A stretch of 64,000 nt of DNA from Agaricus subrufescens (GCA_029945375.1 CM057069.1:620001-684000); one strand, 5' to 3'; positions 1-11,440 are shown, numbered from the stretch's first letter. Notes: a model not told the origin generated them from the letters alone. Program-made: numbers and translations.

Positions 1-8
1 TATTAACA

Positions 9-291
9 GTACGCTTACAACGAGATGTCATTACTTCTCGTTCGCCTATTGCAGAACTTTTCTTCGATTTCTCTCGAACTCGACGCATATCCTCCTGAAA
101 CTCTTCCTCCTGAAGAATTCAAACTCGCACCTGGAAGGAAAGGTATCGATAAAGTCTGGCCCAAGTCGAACTTGACTTTGTATCTGGCTGTACGCTACTC
201 TTCTGTAATCTTGTTATGTCCCTGCGGGTTACTCATACGCATATTTTAGGGTGGGCTCTGGGTTAAGATGCAGGAAGCTAAAATTTTGTAA
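9..291 (+). CDS. Cytochrome P450, C-terminal exons only (5' part outside the window)
   Basis: This is the carboxyl end of a cytochrome P450 monooxygenase. The window opens inside an intron ending ...TTAACAG at about position 8. The next exon reads YAYNEMSLLLVRLLQNF, the P450 stretch after the heme-binding loop (family pattern FALNEMSFFLVRLLQ). A second intron (GTACGC...TTTTAG, 190-249) separates TLYLA from GGLWVKMQEAKIL and a TAA stop at 289-291. The heme-Cys motif, K-helix ExxR and membrane anchor lie upstream of the window, so subfamily cannot be assigned. Reading straight through the second intron gives a false 74-residue ending; the spliced ending matches the usual P450 terminus better. 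Confidence 0.8.
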
Positions 292-502
292 ATTGAATGA
301 TGAAAAGCGGGTTTTGTATTTTAGTGTGTTAATACCTGTTCAATATCAGCGATATTTTTTTCGATTCATGCGTCGCCAGCTGCACTGATAATGAAAGACG
401 AGAGGTCGCATAATATTCTGGTGTACAAACAATACTCGCAAGGTAACAAGAGGCTTTTTACAAAAAGAAAAGTCCGAAGGATATTCCAGCGACCGATCTA
501 TT

Positions 503-1315
503 CTAGATAACCACTTCACTCGGAACCGCCGTAGGTTTCTTATTGATTAGTCCAGTGCGAGCTTGTGGGTAGCTCCCCATGGTATCACGAAGCCCATGCA
601 GGGGCCCAGTAAAACTATGTCCATTGCGCGCCATATTAGCGATGGCAGTCGACAAAAGGATCACTATCCATCCCCAAAAGATCCAAGAAAAAGCTTTGAT
701 GGCTTCCAATACGCGACAGGCTTTTTCATAACGACACCATCTGAGATTGATGAACTCATGCTGGAATAAAAAGCCGACTCAGTGAGTCGTGATGAAATGA
801 TCTCTGGAATTTGATCTTGAACTTACGGTGACGATGGCGGCACCGATGAGAGATAGGACGAAGAGGATGCTAAGCGCATATAGTTCGAAGAGGTATGTGC
901 CTAAAGGTCCTCGACCGACTTTCATATAGAGAGCGGGTAACCTATATGCAAAAATGACTCATAGGTAGTACTGCGAGATTTTGGGAACGAACATGAATAA
1001 GGACCATAGTGTACCCAATATTGAGACTGTCAATAACTCAGCGACTATTGGTGCTAGAAGGGGATGTTACTTAGAGATTATACAGTTCATAAACAGGATA
1101 AAATTCTTACTGTAGAAATGCGTGCGATCTGTTAGGACATCAGGCTCAGATTTCTCCTTTGTAGAATGAATGCGATATGCCGTTAGCCCCATCAAAGTGA
1201 CAGAGAACATGAACTAGAAAAAAAAGGATTGAATCAGCAAAAGTGGAAAGCAGAGGACTCAGAAACGTTTTACAAGGAAAGCATAGAGAATGATGCGGAT
1301 GAAGTGAAACGACAT
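503..1315 (-). CDS. Four-TM (MARVEL-like) membrane protein, tandem copy A
   Basis: A multi-exon gene for a small integral membrane protein. Exons read on the minus strand: MSFHFIRIILYAFL; FMFSVTLMGLTAYRIHSFYK; an APIVAELLTVSILGTLWSLF segment; a segment with ELYALSILFVLSLIGAAIVT; and a last exon with AFSWIFWGWIVILLSTAIANM ending at a stop at 503. This gives four hydrophobic helices with short loops, the layout of basidiomycete MARVEL-like tetraspan proteins. The exon order and the PLHG motif after the last helix also occur in the gene at 1806-2647, so the two are tandem paralogs. Function is unknown; membrane or septal organisation is only a family-level guess. The ATG at 1315 was chosen because it opens the first hydrophobic helix directly. 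Confidence 0.65.
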
Positions 1316-1805
1316 GAGTGCGGAGTGAATAGGAGAAGTATATTGGGAGGCTTGTAAATGCAAGATGTCTTACCATACAGGCACCACGGTAGGAGATCCT
1401 CATCGAAGTGCCACATGGGAGAGCCATAAGTCGCCTCCCAAGGAGCCTCGATCGGCCATAGATAGCTCTTTCTTACTTTTGACTGCCTTACCCCGGAGAT
1501 ACGATGTTCGATGGAATCTATTTTTAGAAGTGCCTTGCGTACATCTCACCGTATGCGCAAGGCATCGCAAACACGAAGCCTATATATATCAGATCGAATA
1601 GCCACAGAGTCACTACAGAACATATATTACAAGAAGCTCCACGCAACATAGAAAATGTACGGACACGTATCCATCAGAATTTCAGCAACAAAAATCCATT
1701 CGCCCCAACCTCGCTCCACCTCTCCATCCTCTAAAGTTCGTAACATCAAAGGAACACACCACCAGAATAAACACCCAAACATCACCCTCCCCAACCTTGA
1801 CCCTC
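1316..1805. other. Intergenic spacer between the two four-TM genes
   Basis: About 490 bases between tandem paralogs on the same strand. It must hold the 3' end of copy B and the promoter of copy A. I see no supported coding exon, RNA gene or repeat. Confidence 0.5.
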
Positions 1806-2647
1806 CTAAACCTGACTTTGTCTCATCCCCGTAGAGAACGTACTCATCCCTCCCGAAAAAGTACTCATCCTAGGATCCCAACGTCCATGCAAGGGCTCGT
1901 TCAGTGCCTTATTCGCAACACAAAACAAACTCGCTAAAACCAACAACACCGTCAAAACGATCCAACCCAACCACGCAAATGCAAGCATGGCACTCAGAAC
2001 TTGACAGGGTTGAAATCGTGAGCAGGACGAGACATCCTCCCAAACTGACTGTAATTGGTTTTTTTAGAAAAACAAAGTTAGTCTTGTCAATAGCAATGGT
2101 AGAAGAGGAGGACGCGAACACTGGCGATTCCTGCACCGACTATCCAGAATAACCATAGAACGGCAAGAACGACTATTTCTCCGAGAAAAGTCGTGATGAA
2201 CGGGATTTCAAGTCGTTTGAACATCGTCACAAGACTATTCATTGAAATATTAGATATCAGAGATTTTTCATTCACCAAAATCACTTACGCAAAGGCCGAC
2301 CAACCCATAGTGACCAACGCCGAGAACAACAACTCAACAACGATAGGATCTATAGCCTATCTAAGCAACAAAGAACACGGCGGAAAAAGGTAGAATCACA
2401 CATACCATAAAATGACCTTCCACCATTCAATGGATCATCGTCCGATAAATGAGTGGTATAATGCAATCTCGCAGCCGATATGCAAAACAGAATGAACGAA
2501 AACACCATCTAGAGAGGCACAAACACACACGCGCAACTCATTTTAGTGAAAAGAAACAACGAAGTATCACGAAAAACGGAGACGGACCAGAACACCGTAT
2601 AGCCCGAGCCTCATAGGGGTAACCCCAATAGACGACTTCAATTGCAT
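1806..2647 (-). CDS. Four-TM (MARVEL-like) membrane protein, tandem copy B
   Basis: Paralog of the gene just downstream. The reconstructed exons are MQLKSSIGVTPMRLGLYGVL; a segment with MVFSFILFCISAARLHYT; DPIVVELLFSALVTMGWSAF; a segment with LGEIVVLAVLWLFWIVGAGI; and a final exon with AFAWLGWIVLTVLLVLASLF and ALNEPLHGRWDPRM. Introns are about 50-80 nt with GTAAGT or GTATGT donors. Four TM helices are evident. The last helix plus PLHG motif and the (V)xELL helix align with copy A. The C-terminal tail has a short internal repeat (MSTFSGG followed by MSTFSTG). Function is not known. The start at 2647 is the first ATG in frame with the TM1 exon; a later in-frame Met (MRLGLYG) is possible. Confidence 0.65.
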
Positions 2648-3455
2648 CTTGCAAGAGAATTGGTGATTAAGTCAAACCTTCAGAGAAAGAGCGCAGCTCC
2701 AGTAAGAGGTAGATGGGTTTGTAGAAGGTAGCGGGCGACCTGGTGGGAACGAAAGAGAAGGAATCGGAAGAGAAGTTGCTCCACTACCGTTAAACACGAG
2801 GGATAGGGGTGGACAACAACGAGGTCACTCAAGTTTCCAGAAACTTGGAGGTGGCGTGAAGAGAGCCACATTGTATTATCTCAGAGGTAGATATACTTGG
2901 CCAAGATTACTGATTGTTCCTGGTGCACCCGACCACTCTTGTAAATCAAATAGTGACAAGGTCAACCTTGTTGGACCATTGGACTAGCCTTTATCTGACA
3001 TTCAAGGTTGCCACTCGGCTCGGTTACCATACCAATGGAAAGCCGCGCATTGCCTTATAAGGCCAAAAGTCCGGGGAAAAGTAGATTACGTACAATATGT
3101 ACAAACTCATCCCTACTTTTGCTATGGGCTGGGCCATAAAAACGTCCAACTACACACTGCGAGTGGGCGCTATTATATGCATAACCGCTACAAAGAGAGG
3201 AAGGATAACCTAAAATTAACGCACAAAATCCCAAGCAAGCATTGAAAAGAAAGACAAATGATTTGACTGTCCGCAGCATAAGGTATTCCAGGAAGAGAGA
3301 CAGGTATATAATTGAGGAGTAAGGCAGGTGACCGGGTGGCTATGCTTGGTAGAGTCGTTGCAGATGCGATTAGTGGTGAGGATGACAATCCTATGTTCGT
3401 AACGTTCCTCGGGTCCCATTTCTTCTTGCCGAAGATAGAGCACGGCAGTCCGAGC
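2648..3455. other. Intergenic region upstream of four-TM gene B
   Basis: About 800 bases with only short, unsupported ORFs. It should contain the promoter of the four-TM gene B and the 3' UTR of the methyltransferase gene, both on the minus strand. No RNA gene or repeat was recognised. Confidence 0.5.
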
Positions 3456-4717
3456 TCATTGGTCAGCGGGAGGAGCGGGAGTGGGAACAATCGGCGGGTC
3501 CCGAATGAAAATATTATCGCCCTTCACGTTAAGGAGTGAATATTCAGCGAGATTTGTGAATCCAGGATCACGGTTATAGTTTAAGTATACCAGGTTAGGC
3601 TATCACGAAGGTTAAGTAAACATTCTAAAATAGGACGAACGTGGGCGACTTTACCTCAGTCCAGAACGGCCTCAAGCCGGCCTGCTCCAGTAGATCCCAC
3701 CACTCATAGAATTCCTCAAACGACTTGCCCCACAGGTGAAGCTCAATCTGCAGCTGACCGAAAGGAAGTGTTTCGTTCCTAGCCACATAGGGTCTGATCA
3801 TGCTTGTAAGGGTCGAAAATTCTGAACTCTCGATATCAACTTTAAGGATATCAATAAAACTATGACCTATAAATTGTTCATCAGAAAATGCTCCACTCAT
3901 CATGACGTATGAAAATCACCATTTTCCTCCAATAAACTTTCGAGGGTGTATACCGGGGGGTCATCTAATGGGCCATGCTTGTCCTCCCCTTCAAGTCGAT
4001 AACCCTTGAAATGAGTGCGGTGACTGATGTCCGAAGTGATCTCTGGGCCAAACGACTTGACAGAGAAGTCATATCCCCATATCTGGCAGTAATTCGTGTT
4101 GCGGAGAATCTCAGCTTCGAAAGACGACTCGTAGTTGATACCTGATAACGAGGTTAATCCAGATAAACGCCCAGTCAAAAGGCATGCCGACACACCAAAA
4201 GAATAGACGACACAGTCAGGCTTATCGTAAACGCGCGACAATCCACAAACCCATTTCCCTCCATCACCAAGGGCTCCAATACGCTCCACTTCGTGGGGGC
4301 AGTTGAATGCTGCTGGGAAAAAGTCCCCTAGTTACGATAGAATCAATAACAGGTATAACGGAAGTGGAGCTGGTTGACACGTACAAACAGTGTAGGGCGG
4401 CCAAGGATACTTGTCTTCGGGGAACCTGTGGGACTTCAGACTCGAGCACACATGCAGAGACGGGTAGAATCAACTGACATTGCGATATCCTTGGGGGTGG
4501 GACCGAAAGTCTTGATTAATTTCTGCCGGTCCTCAAGGACCTTGTCATATATACGGTTGGCACGAGCCATTCGGGCAGGCAGATCGTGATCGTTCATCGG
4601 GATGTGGGTCGGGAAGACATGTTGACGATGTACGGGGACGAGAAAGTAGAGAGTGGCGGCCAAGACGACGAAGACGAGGAGAGAATAGCGGGGGTGTCTG
4701 TTCCAGACGCCGGGCAT
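3456..4717 (-). CDS. Type II membrane methyltransferase-like protein (Methyltransf_22 / METTL24-like)
   Basis: Probable S-adenosylmethionine-dependent methyltransferase-family protein anchored by an N-terminal signal anchor (RYSLLVFVVLAATLYFLVP near residues 10-28). Family hallmarks appear in order across the exons: CPHEVERIGALGDGGKWVCG (AdoMet-side motif), CVVYSFG followed after an intron by INYESSFEAEIL, then DILKVDIESSEFSTL, GQLQIELHLWG, and a C-terminal exon LVYLNYNRDPGFTNLAEYSL. The GDGGKWVC / YSFG / FE / QLQIELH pattern is typical of Methyltransf_22 and fungal METTL24-like proteins. The last exon ends TPAPPADQ with the stop at 3456. Natural substrate is unknown. Secretory-pathway location is inferred from the anchor. 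Confidence 0.75.
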
Positions 4718-4815
4718 GTTGAACGCTCAGGAGGAGAAGAACGCTTTGTTGTCTCTTGTTTTCCATTTTAAATTAACTTTCGGGTCCACCCCATCACCGC
4801 TAAATATAGTACACC

Positions 4816-6843
4816 TTATTTACTTCTTCTCGTCTTGATCTCCCACCAACCTTTATTCCCCCTCACCAGTCCCTCCATCACAAATTTCTCTCCCAGAAAA
4901 TCCACCTGCACAACCCCCCTCTCGCTCTCACCCACCCGCCCCTCCGTTCTCGCTTTGTACCTCTGCCCTAGGGCCGCTCGCGTACTGTCGTTCAGCGAAT
5001 CATTGTAATAGTGTCTATTCCGTATGGGCGTCCGCATTTGCGAACTCAATTTCACCAACACGTCCTGAAGAGTCACTCCCGGGGGATTTGACTGATGTAT
5101 GTCGACGTACCACGGGAGTTTGTGGTGATACAACCTCATCTTCGACGTGGGCGGCGTTAGTGCCTGCTGATCAAAATCCACACTGTCGCCCTGGTTGGAT
5201 GTTCGCATAACCCTTTGTAATAATATAGCTCCGTTTCGCCCCTTGACTTTATAACGAAGATCCAACGCGAGCGGAGGAGATTGAGGTGTAAACTCAAATA
5301 GTGAATGTACAGTGCGTTTGACTGGATCCTCGTATGCTTTGTATTGGATTGTATAACTATCAGATTCAAATAACAAAATCAAGTTTTGTGGATTTTCACC
5401 TTCTGGGCGCTTTCCAGTTATCCCTAGGTACAACCGTGTACCTAATGTGGGAGAATAATCCGGTCTCCAATCACTCGGCCTACCCGACAAATTGTTCGAG
5501 TTATATGGTTTATCATCTTCTTGAGAATACGCTGGGACGGACGAAGGAGAGGTAGGTGATCTTGATGGTGTAGGCGATGTCGGTGAAACATTCGGCGCAG
5601 ATGATAAGTTGGTCGCAGTCACAGTAATGGGAACAGCCGGCGTAACTCGACTCGACCCAGGCCTCTTTTTCGACTGAGCTTGATCTCTAGATGGCCCCTC
5701 AACTACTCCACGTGTATTCGGACCAGGAGCAGCTGGTTGAATCTGCAGCCTATCCTCATGCGTCGTCTTCTTATTCGAGCGAGCTTGATTCTCCAAACCC
5801 GCGCCAACAGCTCCATGCCCACTCGAACTAGGCCGAGATCGATTCACGACGTTCAACCGATCCTGATTTCCCTCATTCAGATTCAAATTTTGCATATCAG
5901 CTGCCCCAACAGACCCAGAGCGATGTCGAGCCGTAACATTATTACCACTAGAACGACCTTGATCTCCACGATTCTGACCCCCCATAATTTCAGGCGCACG
6001 AGAATCCGGACGAACCATCTTCCTCGACCGAACTTCCCTATCCTGATTCTGTCCTAGCAACTCAACTCCTCCTTGAATAGACCGTCTTCGATGCACATTC
6101 TCATTAGGAGTCGTCGGCCTATTAGTCGTCGACTGCGAAGCAGACCTCTTCAGAGCCGATTTCAATGGCTGAGGCGCAAACGCCGTCCCACCCCACGGCA
6201 AATGCGCCTGTGCTTCAGGATCCGGAGGTATAAAAGGTGTCTGCTGGTCGTCTTCAGAGGGAAGTTGCTGATGCGCAAATTGGCCAGAATACGCTTGTTG
6301 CGAGTATGATGCAGGATAGGGTGAATACCGAGTCAGATCATTCAACGGCGCTACCGGAAATGGAGACGGAGTTGGGTAGTTGGCCGCAAATTGTCCCGGA
6401 TTCCAAGGTTGACCAGCAATTGGTGGTGGTTGACCTAAATAGGTTTGGGGCTGAGCCTGAAATTGATAAGGATATGGGGGTTGTGACTGAGGAATCTGTA
6501 CCGCGGGTCGATGCGGAGGCTGGGGGGCCGGGCGCGCTGACCGCGTGGGGCCGCCTCCCAATGCTGACGCAAGTGGATATGAAGGGTACTGTTGAGGCTG
6601 TGGAGGACACCCATTATTGGGCCAATTGTACGAGCTAAATTAACGAACAAAAGAACAAGAGATCAGGGTTGCACAGGACATGATGATGATATCTTTGGCG
6701 TGTGAGCGCTATACTCGTACGAACCTCGGGTGAGGGTAGGGGTCGGGTTCTCCACCTTGACTCGCTCCTGGTGGTGGCGGGATGAATCCGCCTGGACCTG
6801 TGTTCCGAGGCGCTTGCGGCCCCATTCCATATCCGGGATGCGC
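4816..6843 (-). CDS. Proline/glutamine-rich protein with C-terminal DUF6699-like domain
   Basis: Two visible coding exons. The short first exon (MAHPGYGMGPQAPRNTGPGG..., Met at 6843) ends PYPHPR and splices through a GTTCGT donor and TTTAG acceptor (about 6639) to SYNWPNNG and the long exon. The first two thirds are low-complexity and probably disordered: Pro/Gln/Tyr-rich, then Ser/Arg/Asn-rich with SRPSSSGHG-type stretches. The last roughly 200 residues look folded: GTRLYLGI, an LALDLRYKVKGRNGAILLQR strand region and LPWYVDIHQSNPPGVTLQDV, a layout resembling the basidiomycete DUF6699 family. Function of that family is unknown. An earlier Met near 7002 would add a non-conserved leader and is less likely. 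Confidence 0.65.
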
Positions 6844-7489
6844 CATCAGGAAAGCTAGAGTGCTTCTCGCCTGTATACGGAAGAATAGTTGAGTGATGCG
6901 TTGATTTGTTTGGAAGATCAAGCTGTTAGGGTTGAGAGCGTACTCGATTTTGGAAAGCTGAAAGAGATTGAAGATTCGGTGAGAGAAGCAGGGAAGGCTC
7001 ATGATGGTTGTTTATGGGCCTTGTAATCTTATCTGATAGTACAATAGTACGAATAACCATTCTCTCATTGGTCCTCGACAACGCGATCAATTCGAACCGA
7101 TCCTAAATGTCAGAGCCAATACTTAAGCTAAAAGCCCTCGCGATACACCAAACAATGAACATAAATTCAGAGTATGAAGATCTTTGAAGCTTTTGCTTGA
7201 GCTGGCAGGATAACGAGAAGAAAGTTACGTATCAACTCGCCAAGCGGACCATACCAAGCGATATGCCGTTCACATATAAAAGTCTCCGAGATGAAACAAA
7301 AGTGGCTTTTATTGACCCCAACAGGGCTAGTTTCATCCGTTACCGACTCGAGAATTGCCAGACCACTACGTCAGACTAGTACAAAAGTACTCCAGCTTTA
7401 TCAAAGCGCAAATGTTTTCCGGATTACGGAATTCGATCTCGATAACAAGTACGAAATCATCAGAGAATCAGTATGAATGCACAATAATT
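6844..7489. other. Intergenic region; right part is downstream flank of the duplicated deacetylase unit
   Basis: From about 7295 to 7470 the sequence matches 8665-8840, for example GGGCTAGTTTCATCC against GGAGCTAGTTTCGTCC. This is the downstream flank of the duplicated chitin deacetylase unit. The rest should hold the promoter of the DUF6699 gene. Short plus-strand ORFs here have no family support. Confidence 0.6.
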
Positions 7490-8342
7490 GCAATCTGACA
7501 ATTTCAATGACTGTAAGTCCAAGACCGTAACAAATGGCACCTCTCCTAGAGATGCAGCAACCTCTCGCACTAGATTATTATAGCTGCCATAAGCTATATT
7601 CAAATTTCAAGTTAGAAAAATGAGTCTATCCTGAAGATCGTTGGATACTCACGCGGACACATAAATCTCGGGCTGGCACCAGAGATCCTCTCAATAGCCA
7701 CTACGACACTATTATGCACATATACACCTAAGCTGATCTGAGCGATACAACACTCTAATATTCGCACTCACCATGACTCCTGTTCATTTCCGAAAGCATT
7801 AAAATATTTCCCAGTCAATATGTAACACAAAAAAGAAAAAAAATCGAAGATACGTTGATCATGAGTAAGGGTAGAGAGATTTGCATAAGACCAAATAAGT
7901 GAGCCAATTTGATGTCCTTTGTTATACGCATTTTGTATAACATCAACACGATCATAGACACATCTCCAGTGATTTCCATCTTCAAAGGTCAAACAAAAGT
8001 CAGCTTCGATTCACTAGACCTAAAAAAAACAATAGGTAATCAAACACTTACCAACGAAAAAAGTCCCTTTCGCTCCCGCTTTATCCAAAATATCAACAAC
8101 ATCAGTCATATGGTCAACAGGACCATTATCCTAAAGTTAAACAACAACCAGTACCATCAGCAAACTCGAAAAAAAAGAAAAATAACCACGCGGACAAAAA
8201 TAAATGCGACCATTTTGTCTTTAGTACAACTTGTGACAACTGTAGCAAGTGCGGCGTCCGGTGTCTGAGAGCCTGCGTTTACACCAAACGTCAAACCAGC
8301 AGTAGCAGCAAAAGCGATGATAGTGCAAAGGATAAAAATCAT
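7490..8342 (-). pseudogene. Decayed chitin deacetylase (CE4) copy
   Basis: Paralog of the intact gene at 9071-10274, still aligning exon by exon: signal peptide from Met 8342 (MIFILCTIIAFAATAGLTFG), then AFIF/DNGP, GTFFV, CVYDRVDV, NAYNKGHQIGSLIWSYANL, PRFMCP and YGSYNN. Compared with the intact copy, the metal-binding second Asp of DDGP is Asn, both zinc-ligand His of SHTWSH are replaced (SLIWSY), and the Arg of FMRPPYG is Cys. The acceptor before the SEMSRSH-type exon has changed from TTTAG to TTTAA. A deletion removed the exons for the WDLDSGDS / LQHDV region and the C-terminus, leaving an early stop near 7500. Metal-dependent deacetylation is not expected. An expressed short non-catalytic protein cannot be excluded. 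Confidence 0.85.
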
Positions 8343-8588
8343 AATGTTATAAACAAGGGCTATGAATGCGTTGCGGCCCGGGAAAGACGGGATGGAGAGT
8401 TCAACGTTCAACGATAAGCCAGAGTTGACAAAAGAAAAATGCCAGAACAAAGGCGGTGAAAATTTAGTCCCAGGAATCTTGACAGTTCTGCTCATACTCG
8501 CTGGAGGGGAGACGCCTGAACTTCGAATGTCCTGTGTGGGACCCAAAGGGAATATCAATGCCGAATACTTCAACGCCAGATAGCGTTC

Positions 8589-8595
8589 TTATATA
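8589..8595 (-). promoter_or_regulatory. TATA box of the decayed deacetylase copy
   Basis: TATATAA on the minus strand, about 247 bases upstream of the Met at 8342. The same element with similar flanks stands at the same distance from the intact copy, so the promoter was duplicated with the gene. Confidence 0.55.
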
Positions 8596-9070
8596 CCGCT
8601 AGGGGGCGGGCAGTCGAACAATCCCTTCAACTAGATATATTCTTGACACCTGTGGAAACATGGCACGGGTGAGTCGGAAGAGGCTTTTATCGAGCCTAAC
8701 GGAGCTAGTTTCGTCCTTTACCAACTCGAGGATTTCCGAAACACTACATCAGACTACAAAAATACTCTAGCTCTATCAAAGCACAAACGTCTGTCGGATT
8801 ACGGTTTCGACCTCAATCAGCAACAAGTACAATTAAAATTGATTATATATTAGATAAAAAAAAGAGTTCGAAAGTGTCACGCACAAAAGAGTCCAAAAGC
8901 AGTCTCATCGTAAATCGAATCGAAATAAAGTAACAAAGGAATGACACGAGAGATCACAAACCAGTAACCCAAGAAAACGCATCTCAAGCCCGTCTTCAGG
9001 TCTAACAATGCCAATCTCCCTAAATTCCAGCCGTTCAATAAAAAAAATCGATACACGCAAGGCCTAGAAA

Positions 9071-10274
9071 TCAGCTCACCGTCCTCTGCTGAGCTGGTCC
9101 CGTCTTGTAATACGGTTGTTCACCAAGACATTCCGCAAGTGTCACAAGTTTGTACCCAGCGCTTTGTAATTTCTGAATCGCATATGGCAACACGGTATGA
9201 ATGGAGTCCGCTATTGAAAAAACCCGTCAAAGAGGATTAGTATAACTGAACAAGTAAAACATACTCTTGACATCATGTTGTAACGATAACACATTTTTCG
9301 CCTTCCTATTGATAGCATCATCATACTGCTTCTTCTGATAAGCTATATCCTTGTTAGTGCTATCTCCCGAACTAATATCGCCGGACAGTCAGTATGAACA
9401 GCGGTTAACATCTGACAATTTCGATAAACTTACTCCAAGTCCCAGATCGTGACAAACGCCTCTCCTAGAGATGCAGCAACCTCTCGCACTTGATTATTAT
9501 AGCTGCCATAAGCTAGATCAAAAATATGAGTTGATAACATGAGTCTAGTCTGAGAATCCTTGGATACTCACGCGGACGCATAAATCTCGGGCTGGCACCA
9601 GTGATCCTCTCAATAGCCACTACAACACCATCACACGCAAATACATAAGCTGATCTGGGCAATACAACACTCTAACATTCGCACTCACCATGACTCCTGC
9701 TCATTTCCGAAACCACTAAAAATAATCCCAATCAGTATATAGCACGAAACAGAAAAAAAGAGTTTGAAAATACATTGATCACGAGAAAGAGACGAGAGAT
9801 TCGCATGGGACCAAGTATGCGAGCCAATTTGATGTCCTTTGTTATACGCATTTTGTACAACATTAGCACGATTATAGATACATCCCCAATTATTTCCATC
9901 TACAAAAAAAAAACAGGAAAGAAAAAGTCAGCCTCGTGTCATTAGAACTGAAAAACAAAAGCTAGGACAACCACTTACTGACGAAGAAAGTCCCCTTCGC
10001 TCCCGCATTATTCAAAATATTAACAGCATCATTCGTAAAGTCAAAAGGGCCATCATCCTAAAGTTAAACAACATCAGCAAAACTCAGGGGTCAAGAACAA
10101 AAAAAAAGCGGAAATGACACAGACAAAAGTCAATGCGACCGTTTTGTCTTTAGTACAACTTCTGACGACCGTAGCAAGTGCGGCGTCCGGTGCCCGACGG
10201 TCTGCATTTACACCATACGTCAAACTAGCGGTGGCAACAACGAAAGCGGTGATAGTGCGAAGATTAAAAATCAT
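9071..10274 (-). CDS. Chitin deacetylase, carbohydrate esterase family 4 (secreted)
   Basis: Predicted zinc-dependent polysaccharide deacetylase that removes acetyl groups from chitin in the cell wall or an external substrate. A signal peptide (MIFNLRTITAFVVATASLTY) leads into the mature domain. All CE4 motifs appear after splicing: ALTFDDGP (catalytic and metal Asp), GTFFV, GHQIGSHTWSHANL (two His zinc ligands), SPRFMRPPYGSYNN (conserved Arg), VTIWDLDSGDS, LQHDV, then SAGYKLVTLAECLG near the end. About 250 residues, one CE4 domain, no chitin-binding module and no GPI signal visible. The stop at 9071 follows GPAQQRTVS; an extra 3' intron is possible. A TATA box lies about 242 bases upstream of the start. 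Its neighbour is a decayed copy, so this is the functional member of the pair. Confidence 0.9.
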
Positions 10275-10515
10275 AGTGTTATAGACAAGGAATGTGAATG
10301 TGTTCCAATAGAGGAGAGTTCAACGATAAGCTAGAGTTGACAAAAAGAAATGCCAGAAAAAAGAGAGCAAGAATTAGTCCAAAGAGTCATTCACTGCGCT
10401 CATAAATCATACTCACCAGAAGACCAGAAGGGAAGAAGGCCGAACTTCGAATGTCCTGTGTGGGACTCGACAGGAATATTGATACAGAAAACTTTAACGC
10501 CAAACGGTGGTCTTC

Positions 10516-10522
10516 TTATATA
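10516..10522 (-). promoter_or_regulatory. TATA box of the intact chitin deacetylase
   Basis: TATATAA on the minus strand, about 242 bases upstream of the Met at 10274, in a GCGGTATATAAGAAG context shared with the duplicate copy. Confidence 0.6.
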
Positions 10523-10540
10523 CCGCCACTGAGACCTGAA

Positions 10541-11440
10541 CTCGTAAGGGGCGGAGCTTCTAGGCAGTTACGGCGCACACTTACGGCCCGAAATCACGCC
10601 TCCGTTCATTTCATGCAGATCAATAAGCCATCATCTCTCGGTCTCCTAGACTCTCCGGGGGAAAATAACCTTTGACAGGCGCGTCGGAGAAGGTAGAGGT
10701 GTAGTTTCAGTGACATGATGCTTCTTCTCGTCTCGGATGCGCTCTGAGCGCATTCACAAAAGAGAGGGACCATTTGAGTCATCATCGATACCCCCGGCAT
10801 GCAATGTCCGATAATTTCGTGGTGAAATGCAGGTAATAAAACGCCACAAGGCAGTTTCAACACAAATATTAATGTTTTACCTTTACATTGACGCGTGCAA
10901 TTGAAGAGGATCCCACTAATTGAAGGGTCCACTCACGCCTCAACGTTCAACATTCAACTGTCATTCCCATGAGCATGCAGCGCTTGGCGAGGGTACTGAA
11001 ACTGAAACGATGCGTGCCGTCGGAGCGCTTCGGCTCATAGAAAAGCGAGAGCCGACATCTCTGGAGTTCATTGGGCGTCACAAGCCGTCCCACGCAAGCC
11101 GATGAGAATGGAACAATGTCAACGGTAGTTGCGTTGCAGCGGTTCATAGGTGAGAGATCGAGGTAACAAAGGAATGCCTTTTGCTTTCCTTGTAGAAACT
11201 GTAGAAACCTGGACAATGAGCGTCGAGCAACTTGTCCAGAAACATTGATAAAACTCAAAGGATCCGCTCCGAGCGGCAGGGGACGTTCTATATGTTTGCA
11301 GGAAAGCAAGATAATAATTATTGGAGAATTAGATAACAAAAAATTCTTTATGGGAGAAGTCAATACATATCCACCCCTTCTAAGTATAGCCCACGCTCAC
11401 CTAAAGCATGCAACCCCACTGCCACAACTGACCATCGCTC
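10541..11440. other. Intergenic region, no supported gene
   Basis: About 900 bases between the deacetylase promoter and the 3' end of bL31m. ORFs on both strands (up to about 138 codons) have no recognisable composition, domain or splice support. I see no RNA gene or repeat. Confidence 0.5.

Larger units (their letters stand above)
7295..8605. repeat. Chitin deacetylase tandem duplication, unit 1 (decayed)
   Basis: Unit 1 of a direct tandem duplication; unit 2 is 8665-10540. Homology covers the downstream flank, exons, introns and promoter, including the TATA box. Unit 1 lacks the segment equivalent to about 8840-9405 of unit 2: its sequence passes directly from the downstream flank (about 7470) to the CTGACAATTTC stretch at about 7495. 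Limits are approximate. Confidence 0.8.
8665..10540. repeat. Chitin deacetylase tandem duplication, unit 2 (intact)
   Basis: Unit 2 of the direct duplication with 7295-8605. It keeps the segment 8840-9405, which carries the last coding exons lost from unit 1. Shared upstream sequence includes GAACTTCGAATGTCCTGTGT at about 8519 and 10442. Limits are approximate. Confidence 0.8.

Noticed and set aside
5680..6310. Long plus-strand ORFs rich in Arg/Ser/Pro opposite the DUF6699 gene
   Set aside because: They are antisense reflections of the Gln/Ser/Asn-rich coding exon and have no homology features.
10606..11363. Minus-strand ORFs of 108 and 138 codons
   Set aside because: No recognisable domain, atypical composition, no splice support.
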